NCBI GenBank assembly: GCA_937892405.1
Contig: CALAFS010000206.1
Coordinates: forward strand, 1-27,856
DNA from: an uncultured Clostridia bacterium
Lineage (GTDB): Bacteria > Bacillota > Clostridia > Oscillospirales > CAG-272
DNA: 27,856 nt
Reading direction: 5' to 3'
The notes beneath the pieces were generated by a model. That model was not told the DNA's origin, searched no databases, and saw nothing but the letters and a program-made list of their open reading frames with translations. Both the position numbers and the translations under genes were made by a program. Positions 17,790 to 25,328 of the stretch are shown one piece after another (positions within the stretch are counted from its first letter, which is position 1; each line of letters starts with the position of its first letter).

Positions 17790-20700
17790 ATGTACTTAAA
17801 ATCCCTTGAACTTCACGGATTCAAATCCTTCCCGAACCGGACGGTACTGACTTTCGAGCGGGGCGCGACGGTCATCGTGGGACCGAACGGAAGCGGTAAG
17901 TCCAACATTTCGGACGCTATGCGGTGGGTGCTCGGCGAGCTTTCGAGCCGTAATATCCGCGGTACGAAGATGGAGGATGTCATCTTCGGCGGTACCGACG
18001 ACCGCCGCCCGATGGGCTTTGCCGAGGTGTCGGTTACCTTCGACAACTCCGATCCCGAGAACCGCCTTGACTCCGAATTCGACGAGGTGCAGGTCACCCG
18101 CCGCTACTACCGTACCGGCGAGAGTGAGTACCTCATCAACCGCCAGCCGAAGCGTCTGCGTGACATTTACGAGCTGTTCATGAACACCGGTGTCGGACGC
18201 GAAGGTTATTCCATCATCGGACAGGGTAAGGTCGCCGAGATCGTCTCGAAAAAGAGCGACGAGCGCCGCAACATCTTCGAGGAGGCGGCGGGTATTTCCA
18301 AATACCGTCACCGCAAGGAAGAGGCGGAGAGAAAGCTCAAGTCCACGGGCGAGAACCTCGACCGTGTCAAGGACATTCTGAGCGTGCTTGAGGGGCGTGT
18401 CGGACCTCTTGAAAAAGAGGCGGAGAGAGCGCGCCGCGGTCTTGCCGTCTACGAAGAGAAGAAGAGAGCCGATGTCTCCCTCTGGCTCTTCGATACCGAG
18501 AAGATCCGCTACGACATCGAAGAGGCGGAGAAGGCGTACCGTCTTGCCAAGCATGAGCTCGAGATCGCGGAGCAGGTGATCTCCGACCTCGAAGCGCAGA
18601 ACGATACCCTCTACGAGAAGGCGCAGGCGAACAAGCTCCTCTCGGAAAAACTGCTGGACGAGATCCACGCAAAGACGGACGAAATACATAAGATCGACAG
18701 CGCCCTCGGCGTCGCCGAGAACGAGCTTCTTCACTCGAGCGAGATGATCGGACAGTGCGAGCTCCGCATTATCGAGATCGAGCGCAACCAGGGAATCCTC
18801 AGAAATTCCGAAAAGGATTATAACGACAAGATCGACGCCCTTTGCAAGACGCAGAGCGAATACGCCGACAAGCGTCTTGAAAAGCTCGCCGAACAGCAGA
18901 AACTGACAAACGAGATCAACGGCATCCGCCGTGAGCTTGAAGAGGCGCTCGACGAGCTGACGGTGGAGGAAAATGCCGCGACCGATCTGCGCGTCAGAAT
19001 TGATGTCCTGAAAAATTCCAAAGTTTCCGACGGCACGAGAAGTCAGGACATTCTCGCCGAGATCGACAAATACGAGGCGGAGGGCAAAGAGCTGAAAGCC
19101 GATGCCGACCGCTGCGAAGAGAATGCCTCGGGCTTCAAGGCGCAGATCGCCGAGAAGGAGGGCATCATCTCCGAGAACGGGGAAAAGGTAGATGCCCTGA
19201 CCGAAGAGAAGGAGCAGATCCGCGAGACTCTCAGCACCGAGACGCTCGAGAGGGACAAGCTCGTACAGCGTGCCGATGTTCTCCAGCGCATGAACGACCA
19301 CTTTGAAGGGTATCTTGAAAGTATCAAGTTCGTTATGCGGGAATACAAGGAGGGAAGAATCTCCGGCGCCGGCGAGATCTACGGTCCTCTTTCCACCCTC
19401 ATTCAGGTCGATAAAAAGTATATCGTCGCGATCGACACCGCGCTCGGTACCAGCCTTCAGAACATCGTCGTCGACAACGAAGAGACGGCGAAGGCGGCAA
19501 TTTATGCCCTGAAGCGCGGGAACGCGGGACGCGCGACCTTCTATCCCGCCACGGCGATCAAGCCGGCGAGCGAGACACCCGAGATCCGCGAGGCAGGGAA
19601 ATTCACCGGCTTTGTCGGACGGGCGGACACCCTTGTGAACTGCGATAAAAAGTACCGTTCCGTTGTGGAATGGCTGCTTCTTCGCACACTGGTCTTTGAT
19701 AATATCGAAAACGCGTCCTTCGCGGCGAAGCGCCTTGCCTACCGTGTGAAGATCGTGACCCTTGACGGTCAGGTCATCAACGCGGGCGGTGCCTTCACCG
19801 GCGGTAGTGCCAAGAGGGACAGCGGAATCCTTTCCCGTTCCGCTGAGATCGCGAACATGCGCGCCGAGGCAAAAAAACTCGACGCGAAGATCAAGGAGGC
19901 GGAAGATGCCCTTGCCGAGATCGACGGCGAGCTGCATACGGCACAGGAGCTTCTCCGCGAGGCGGAACAGCAGAAGGAACTTCTCTTGACTCTTTCCCGT
20001 TCGCAGTTTGCCGCTCTGGACAACGCGAACGCGAAATATTCCGCGAACCGCAACATCATCGAAAAGCTCCGCTTCGACCTCGATAACCTCGAAGGACAGA
20101 AGACGCGGGCGGAGGACGAGCTCCGCACTCTCGACGGCGAATATGCCGCCGCACAGGAGCGTGTCGCGGGACTGAAAGAGTTCCGTGCGAAGAGGAGCGC
20201 CGAGATGGGCGTCCTCGACGAAAAGTGCGACGAGCTCGCCGGCGCGGCGAACGACCTCTTCGTCAAGGAGACCGAGGTCAGAAAAGACATCGAAAACGCA
20301 AGACAGATGGCGGAGAGCGTTGCCGCCCGTATCGCCGACCTCGAGAGCGATAAAGAGAGTCAGAAAGCACGCATTGCCGAACTGCACGCAAAGCGCGCAG
20401 GCATCGACACGACAAAAGCGGAAGGGAAGAGCGCATCCGACGCCCTCGAGAAAATGCTCGAGGAACTGAATGCGAAGCGCCGCGAGGCGGAGAACGGGAG
20501 CGATGAGTTCGACCGTGCCCTTGCCGATATCCGCGTCAAGCTGAAAGAGAAGAATGCGAGCAAGGATGTCTGCTATGAGGCGAGTCTGCGCAGTGAGAAC
20601 CATCTGAACGCACTGAAAGAAAAGCAGGAAAAACTCGGCTCTCAGCTCTGGGACGATTACGAGATCACCTATGAGGACGCCGTAGCGCTTGAATATCCGC

Positions 20701-21404
20701 CCGTCACCGCGGAGAACCGCGACGAGATCGCCGCGCTGCAAACCTCTCTGCGCAATAAGCTCCGTTCCATCGGAAACTACAATCCGGGCGCGATCGAGGA
20801 ATATGCCGAGGTCAAGTCGCAGTATGACGCACTGAACACGCAGTTCACCGACCTGACGAAATCGCAGGAAGAGCTTCTCGGGATTATCGCCCGTCTTGAA
20901 GACGAGATGCGCGAGAGCTTCAGCACCGCCTTCGCCGCGATCAACAAGAACTTCGGGATCACCTTCCGCGAGCTGTTCGGCGGCGGTAACGCCGAGCTGT
21001 CCCTGACCGAGCCGGACGATGTTCTGACCTCCGGTATCGAGATCAAGGCGGCGCCTCCCGGAAAGATCATCAAGAGCATGTCCCTTCTTTCGGGCGGCGA
21101 ACAGTCGTTCGTCGCGATCGCCCTTCTGTTCGCGATCCTGAAGGTAAACCCCACGCCCTTCTGTATCCTCGACGAGATTGAGGCGGCGCTGGACGAGGTC
21201 AATGTCTTCCGCTTCGGCGAATATATTAAGAAACTGGCAGGGGACACGCAGTTCATTCTGATCACGCACCGCCGCGGTACGATGGAAGTCGGCGACCGCC
21301 TCTACGGTGTCACGATGCCGCAGCGCGGTATTTCGCAGGCGATCGAACTGAATGTCAACGAAATCGAAGGAAAACAGAAGGAGTTGCTCGATGGGGTTCT
21401 TTGA
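17790..21404 (+). CDS. smc: Chromosome segregation protein SMC
   Basis: A 1204-residue SMC ATPase, the core of the SMC-ScpAB condensin that compacts and separates replicated origins. The N-terminal head has MYLKSLELHGFKSFPNRT and Walker A GPNGSGKSN at 31-39. Two long coiled coils rich in Glu, Lys and Ala flank a hinge at about 525-665 (GAGEIYGPLSTLIQVD, INAGGAFTGGS). The C-terminal head has the signature LLSGGEQSFVAIALLFAIL near 1098-1116 and Walker B FCILDEIEAALDEVNV near 1124-1139. The signature has Gln where Bacillus has Arg or Lys, a variant that fits Clostridia. Length is normal. Its end overlaps the ftsY start by 14 bases. Confidence 0.98.
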   Translation: MYLKSLELHGFKSFPNRTVLTFERGATVIVGPNGSGKSNISDAMRWVLGELSSRNIRGTKMEDVIFGGTDDRRPMGFAEVSVTFDNSDPENRLDSEFDEVQVTRRYYRTGESEYLINRQPKRLRDIYELFMNTGVGREGYSIIGQGKVAEIVSKKSDERRNIFEEAAGISKYRHRKEEAERKLKSTGENLDRVKDILSVLEGRVGPLEKEAERARRGLAVYEEKKRADVSLWLFDTEKIRYDIEEAEKAYRLAKHELEIAEQVISDLEAQNDTLYEKAQANKLLSEKLLDEIHAKTDEIHKIDSALGVAENELLHSSEMIGQCELRIIEIERNQGILRNSEKDYNDKIDALCKTQSEYADKRLEKLAEQQKLTNEINGIRRELEEALDELTVEENAATDLRVRIDVLKNSKVSDGTRSQDILAEIDKYEAEGKELKADADRCEENASGFKAQIAEKEGIISENGEKVDALTEEKEQIRETLSTETLERDKLVQRADVLQRMNDHFEGYLESIKFVMREYKEGRISGAGEIYGPLSTLIQVDKKYIVAIDTALGTSLQNIVVDNEETAKAAIYALKRGNAGRATFYPATAIKPASETPEIREAGKFTGFVGRADTLVNCDKKYRSVVEWLLLRTLVFDNIENASFAAKRLAYRVKIVTLDGQVINAGGAFTGGSAKRDSGILSRSAEIANMRAEAKKLDAKIKEAEDALAEIDGELHTAQELLREAEQQKELLLTLSRSQFAALDNANAKYSANRNIIEKLRFDLDNLEGQKTRAEDELRTLDGEYAAAQERVAGLKEFRAKRSAEMGVLDEKCDELAGAANDLFVKETEVRKDIENARQMAESVAARIADLESDKESQKARIAELHAKRAGIDTTKAEGKSASDALEKMLEELNAKRREAENGSDEFDRALADIRVKLKEKNASKDVCYEASLRSENHLNALKEKQEKLGSQLWDDYEITYEDAVALEYPPVTAENRDEIAALQTSLRNKLRSIGNYNPGAIEEYAEVKSQYDALNTQFTDLTKSQEELLGIIARLEDEMRESFSTAFAAINKNFGITFRELFGGGNAELSLTEPDDVLTSGIEIKAAPPGKIIKSMSLLSGGEQSFVAIALLFAILKVNPTPFCILDEIEAALDEVNVFRFGEYIKKLAGDTQFILITHRRGTMEVGDRLYGVTMPQRGISQAIELNVNEIEGKQKELLDGVL

Positions 21405-22308
21405 GAAACTGAAAAACGGTCTGTTCAAGACCAAAAACGCGATTGTCGGAAAGATCGACAATCTGTTCAAGAGTTTTCGCAAGGTCGATGAAGACCTGTT
21501 CGACGAGCTGGAGGAGCTTTTAATCTCCGCCGACCTCGGCGTTACGACGACCGAGGAGATTCTCGACGAGCTTCGCGACTATGCAAAGGAAAATAAAATC
21601 AAGGATTCCGAAGGAATCCGCGAGCACCTTTTTGAGATGCTCCGCTCTCTCCTCGGAGAGTCCGAACCGCTGAACCTTTCGACAAAGCCGTCGGTCATTC
21701 TCGTGATCGGCGTCAACGGCGTGGGCAAGACCACCTCGATCGGCAAGATCGCCGCCGAGCTGAAAAGAGAGGGAAAGCGCGTGATCGTCTGCGCCGCCGA
21801 TACCTTCCGTGCCGCCGCGGCGGAACAGCTCGCCGTCTGGTGTGAGCGCGCCGGGGTGGAGCTGGTCAGACAGGGCGCCGGTGCCGATCCTGCCGCCGTG
21901 GTGTATGACGCCATCGGCGCGGTGAAGAGCCGGCACGCCGATGTCCTCTTAATCGACACGGCGGGACGACTGCACAATAAGAAAAACCTCATGGACGAGC
22001 TTGCGAAGATCGACCGTGTCATCGGGCGGGAACTGCCCGACGCGGCGCGTGAGACGCTTCTCGTTCTTGACGCTACGACGGGACAGAATGCCGTTCTGCA
22101 GGCGAAGGAATTCAAGGAGACCTCGAAGATCACGGGTCTTGTCCTGACGAAGCTCGACGGCACGGCAAAGGGCGGCATCGTCCTCTCGATCCGCCGTGAG
22201 CTCGGCATTCCCGTGAAGTTTATCGGTGTCGGAGAGAAGATCGACGATATGAAGCCCTTTGACGCCGACGAATTCGCCCGTGCACTCTTCTCGGGCGAGG
22301 AAGAATAA
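21391..22308 (+). CDS. ftsY: Signal recognition particle receptor FtsY
   Basis: A 305-residue SRP-GTPase that receives SRP-bound ribosomes at the membrane. It consists of the NG domain only, with a short amphipathic N-terminus (MGFFEKLKNGLFKTKN) and no long acidic A domain, as is usual in Bacillota. Visible are P-loop GVNGVGKTT at 107-115, DTFRAAAAEQL, DTAGR near 189, and TKLDGTAKGG near 253. The start at 21391 is set by AGAAGGAG seven bases upstream, inside the end of smc; upstream in-frame codons overlap smc and lack a ribosome binding site. Coupled to smc. Confidence 0.97.
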   Translation: MGFFEKLKNGLFKTKNAIVGKIDNLFKSFRKVDEDLFDELEELLISADLGVTTTEEILDELRDYAKENKIKDSEGIREHLFEMLRSLLGESEPLNLSTKPSVILVIGVNGVGKTTSIGKIAAELKREGKRVIVCAADTFRAAAAEQLAVWCERAGVELVRQGAGADPAAVVYDAIGAVKSRHADVLLIDTAGRLHNKKNLMDELAKIDRVIGRELPDAARETLLVLDATTGQNAVLQAKEFKETSKITGLVLTKLDGTAKGGIVLSIRRELGIPVKFIGVGEKIDDMKPFDADEFARALFSGEEE

Positions 22309-22319
22309 AGGAACCATCC

Positions 22320-22610
22320 ATGATAACATCGAAACAGAGATCCTACCTCCGCTCACTCGCCCATACGCTCTCCCCGATTTTTCAGATCGGAAAGGGCGGG
22401 GTGACAGAGGAGAGCTGTCACCAGATTGCAAACGCCCTGGAAGCCAGAGAGCTCATCAAGGTGCGCGTGCTCGAGAACAGCGGTTACCGTCCGGCAGATG
22501 CCGCGGCACAGATCGCGGAGGCGACCGGCGCCGAGACTGTCGGCGTGATCGGCTCCGTGATGATTTTCTATAAAGAGTCCGAAAAGAAGAAAAGGATCGA
22601 ACTTCCATGA
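22320..22610 (+). CDS. yhbY: YhbY/CRS1-domain RNA-binding protein (YqeI-like)
   Basis: A 96-residue protein made of one CRM (CRS1-YhbY) RNA-binding domain: LTSKQRSYLRSLAH-like start, the GKGG loop in IFQIGKGGVTEES, the ELIKVRVLENSG strand and the VGVIGSVMIFYKE end. YhbY homologues associate with precursors of the large ribosomal subunit. It lies 11 bases after ftsY and its stop overlaps the nadD start (ATGA). In Bacillus the same gene (yqeI) precedes nadD and yqeK, so context agrees. Confidence 0.93.
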   Translation: MITSKQRSYLRSLAHTLSPIFQIGKGGVTEESCHQIANALEARELIKVRVLENSGYRPADAAAQIAEATGAETVGVIGSVMIFYKESEKKKRIELP

Positions 22611-23218
22611 AGACCGAACGCCTCGGTGTTTACGGCGGCACCTTCAACCCGCCGCACATCGGACACCGGCATGCCGCCGGAGCTTTTGTCGAAGAGGCGG
22701 CGCTTGACAGACTTCTCGTGATTCCCGATTATCTTCCGCCGCATAAGGAATATGCGGGCGGAGCGACGGCAGAGGAGCGGCTCGCGATGACGCGGATTGC
22801 CTTTGCGGGGATTCCGCGGACGGAGGTCTCCGACCTGGAGCTTTGCCGCGGAGGAAAGAGCTATACCTCCGATACCCTCGCCGCCCTTTCGGCACTGGGA
22901 CGGGAACTTTTCTTCCTTACCGGCACCGATATGTTTCTGACCCTTCCCGCATGGCATGAGCCGGAGCGGATCTTCTCCCTTGCCACGATCGCCTGCATCC
23001 GAAGAGAGGACGACCCGCATCTCGAAAAAGAGATCGCGGCGCGTGCCGCGGAGTATCGCGCAACCTTCGGGGCGAAGATTCTTCTTCTTCGCGCTTCGGC
23101 AATCGAGGTATCCTCGAGCGAGCTTCGCACGGGACTTGCCGCGAGGGATCCCGCCGCCCTTCGTCTTTTACCCGACGGAGTGGCGGACTACATCGGTACA
23201 CGGGGGCTGTATCTATGA
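22607..23218 (+). CDS. nadD: Nicotinate-nucleotide adenylyltransferase
   Basis: A 203-residue enzyme that joins nicotinate mononucleotide and ATP to give deamido-NAD, on the NAD synthesis route. The nucleotidyltransferase signature GGTFNPPHIGH is at residues 10-20, followed by LLVIPDYLPPHK and the LTGTDMFLTLPAW segment; the C-terminal SSSELR corresponds to the ISSTxIR nucleotide-binding motif. Start and stop overlap both neighbours as ATGA, so yhbY-nadD-yqeK is translationally coupled. Confidence 0.96.
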   Translation: MKTERLGVYGGTFNPPHIGHRHAAGAFVEEAALDRLLVIPDYLPPHKEYAGGATAEERLAMTRIAFAGIPRTEVSDLELCRGGKSYTSDTLAALSALGRELFFLTGTDMFLTLPAWHEPERIFSLATIACIRREDDPHLEKEIAARAAEYRATFGAKILLLRASAIEVSSSELRTGLAARDPAALRLLPDGVADYIGTRGLYL

Positions 23219-23841
23219 ATATTTCCGAAAACGAATTAAAAGAACTTTCCGAGTCGGTCGGACGCCGCCTTTCGGAAAAACGCTATCGCCATACCCTCGG
23301 TGTCGAGAAGATGGCGAAGACTCTCGGCGAGCTTTTCTTTCCCGAGGACACGGTGCGAGCTCTTCGCGCCGCCGCCCTGCTTCATGACATTGCGAAGGAA
23401 CTGCCCGAAGAGCGGCAGATCGCCCTCATGAAAAACGCGGGATTTCCGGTAGGGGAGGAAGACTTTTCCTCCGCCCCTCTGTATCACGCGTTTGCCGCTC
23501 CCGCGGTGATCCGGGAGGATTTTCCCCGTTTTGCAACGCCCGAAATCCTGCGTGCCGTGTTCTATCACACGACGGGGGATGAGGTCATGAGCACTTTCGA
23601 CAAGATTATTTTTCTCTCCGATTTTATCGAAGAGGGGCGCACTTATCCCTCCTGTGTGAAGGCGCGGGAAAGTCTCTTCCACGCGCTCTCGGACGGCACA
23701 CCGTTTGAGCGGGCGCTTGACGAGGCGGTGCTTTTCACACTGGATCTCACGATCGCCTCGCTGATCGACCGGCGGATGAATATGAATCTTCGCACAGTGA
23801 GAGCAAGAAATTCCATTCTTGCCGCACTTTCCCGAAAGTAA
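23215..23841 (+). CDS. yqeK: HD-domain hydrolase YqeK (bis(5'-nucleosyl)-tetraphosphatase, symmetrical)
   Basis: A 208-residue HD-superfamily protein. Metal-binding residues are visible as His26 (RYRHTLGVEKMA), His57-Asp58 (ALLHDIAKELPE), His91, His118 and Asp136 (IIFLSDFIEEGRTYP), the YqeK pattern. YqeK proteins hydrolyse the alarmone Ap4A to two ADP. It overlaps nadD by four bases; yqeK next to nadD and rsfS is conserved in Bacillota. Confidence 0.93.
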   Translation: MNISENELKELSESVGRRLSEKRYRHTLGVEKMAKTLGELFFPEDTVRALRAAALLHDIAKELPEERQIALMKNAGFPVGEEDFSSAPLYHAFAAPAVIREDFPRFATPEILRAVFYHTTGDEVMSTFDKIIFLSDFIEEGRTYPSCVKARESLFHALSDGTPFERALDEAVLFTLDLTIASLIDRRMNMNLRTVRARNSILAALSRK

Positions 23842-23843
23842 AA

Positions 23844-23891
23844 TTCCGTACGGTGCGGAAACCTAAGAAAAAACAAGTTCCGAGGTTTCCG
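23844..23891 (+). promoter_or_regulatory. Alternative hairpins covering the LCP-gene start
   Basis: CGGAAACCT (23856-23864) pairs perfectly with AGGTTTCCG (23883-23891), placing the weak ribosome binding site CGAGG in the stem, two bases before the ATG. The upstream TTCCG (23844-23848) can instead pair with CGGAA (23856-23860), which would free the site. Two mutually exclusive folds are therefore possible. Confidence 0.5.
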
Positions 23892-23892
23892 T

Positions 23893-24882
23893 ATGAAAAA
23901 ACTGCTTCTCTTTATTCTCCTGATTTCGTGTTTTTCGCTTCTGTATTCCTGCAAAAAGGAGACGACGCCCGTCGCGGGCGACGCGTCGCGCGGCGGGGTA
24001 TATCTCATCTGCGGCTTTGACGATGCGGCGGAAAATACCGATGTTCTGATCCTCTTCGGCTATGATGCCGCAGAGAATATGACGACCGCGGTGCAGATCC
24101 CGCGGGACACTTATTTCGCGTCGGGGACACCGCAGAACAAGATCAATCAGCTTTACGCGACCTATCGCGCGGCGGGACATACCGAAGAGGAGAGTCTCGT
24201 ACTTCTGAAAAGAGAGCTTGCCGCTCTCCTCGGTATCCGGATCGACGGTGCGGTGGGGCTCGGCACCTCGGCACTCCGGAAAAGCGTGGATCTGATCGGC
24301 GGCGTTACCCTCCGCGTTCCCACCGATCTTGTGACAAAGACGGCGGACGGGGAGAGCACGGTGCTTCTCACCGCAGGGGAGCATACCCTCGACGGTAAGG
24401 CGGCGGAGACCTTTGTCCGCTATCGGGAGGGCTACGCGCTCGGCGATGTCGGACGCGTCGATGCGCAGAAGCTGTTTCTTTCCGCTTTCTTCAAAAAGGC
24501 GAAAGAAAGCATCGGTATGGATACGCTCCTCGGACTCCTCCGCGTCATGCGGGAGGAAGTCGTGACGGATATCTCCTTTACCGACGCGACGGGACTCCTC
24601 ATAAAGAATTTCACGAAATTCAAAGATACCGGCATGCGCTATGTCACCCTCCCCGGTCAGTCGGCGGTGGGGACGCGCGGACTCTGGTACTATGCGGCGA
24701 ATCTCTCCGGCACGCGCGAGGTCGCGCGCCGCTACCTCTTCTCGGACGGTCTTGTCGACCCTGCGGGGAGACTGACCGATCCCGATGAGATCGCCATTGA
24801 CAACATTTATCACGACGACGGGCTTTCCTACCGCGTGTTCGGAGAGGGGGAGCTTGCCGATCTTTCCATTGCCAAAAAATGA
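23893..24882 (+). CDS. LytR-CpsA-Psr (LCP) family protein, predicted lipoprotein
   Basis: A 329-residue LCP-family protein; the family transfers undecaprenyl-phosphate-linked glycopolymers onto peptidoglycan. Core motifs are DVLILFGYD, QIPRDTY at 68-74 (the Arg-Asp pair), NKINQLYATYRAAG, LRKSVDLIGGVTLRVP and TLDGKAAETFVRYREG followed by DVGRVDAQKLFL. Instead of the usual N-terminal transmembrane anchor, the N-terminus is a lipoprotein signal with lipobox LYSC (Cys20). An LCP gene between yqeK and rsfS is a recurring order in Bacillota. Translation may be limited by a hairpin over the start. The polymer it attaches cannot be told. Confidence 0.92.
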   Translation: MKKLLLFILLISCFSLLYSCKKETTPVAGDASRGGVYLICGFDDAAENTDVLILFGYDAAENMTTAVQIPRDTYFASGTPQNKINQLYATYRAAGHTEEESLVLLKRELAALLGIRIDGAVGLGTSALRKSVDLIGGVTLRVPTDLVTKTADGESTVLLTAGEHTLDGKAAETFVRYREGYALGDVGRVDAQKLFLSAFFKKAKESIGMDTLLGLLRVMREEVVTDISFTDATGLLIKNFTKFKDTGMRYVTLPGQSAVGTRGLWYYAANLSGTREVARRYLFSDGLVDPAGRLTDPDEIAIDNIYHDDGLSYRVFGEGELADLSIAKK

Positions 24883-24901
24883 CCCGAAAGGAAAAACCGT
24901 T

Positions 24902-25324
24902 ATGAACACAGTCAAGACCGATGAATGGAAGCATACCGACTCCCTGACACTGGCGCGCGGTGCCGTCCGCCTTCTTCTCGAAAAGAAGGCGGGGGCGGTC
25001 GCGATGTACCATGTGAGCGATGTGACTTCCGTGACCGATTATTATATCAACGCGACGGGGCGCTCCTCGACGCAGGTCGCCTCCCTCGCCGACGATGTCG
25101 TGGAGGAACTCTCCCTCCACGGCAGAGACGCCCTACGCGTCGAGGGACGCTCGGGCGGCGCATGGGTGCTGGTCGACTACGGCGATGTGATCGTCAATGT
25201 CTTCGACCGTCCGTCCCGCGAGTTTTATCCCCTTGACCGACTGTTTCCCGCCGAGTGCGCGGTTGACATATCCGACCTTGTCGCCGAGGTCGACGAAAAA
25301 TTCGATATCAATAAGAAGGGCTGA
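24902..25324 (+). CDS. rsfS: Ribosomal silencing factor RsfS
   Basis: A 140-residue protein of the RsfS/DUF143 family that binds L14 and blocks subunit joining under starvation. Landmarks are MYHVSDVTSVTDYYINATGRSS-type segment, VASLADDVVEEL, RVEGRSGGAWVLVDYGDVIVNVF and REFYPLDRLF. I chose the ATG at 24902, with AAAGGA about nine bases upstream; the open frame reaches further into the LCP gene but those codons lack a ribosome binding site. It ends four bases before leuS. Confidence 0.95.
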   Translation: MNTVKTDEWKHTDSLTLARGAVRLLLEKKAGAVAMYHVSDVTSVTDYYINATGRSSTQVASLADDVVEELSLHGRDALRVEGRSGGAWVLVDYGDVIVNVFDRPSREFYPLDRLFPAECAVDISDLVAEVDEKFDINKKG

Positions 25325-25328
25325 ACAT

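Noticed and set aside
17796..21482. Open frame of 1228 codons on the minus strand
   Set aside because: Mirror frame of smc and the ftsY start; smc shows all catalytic motifs, while the mirror has none.
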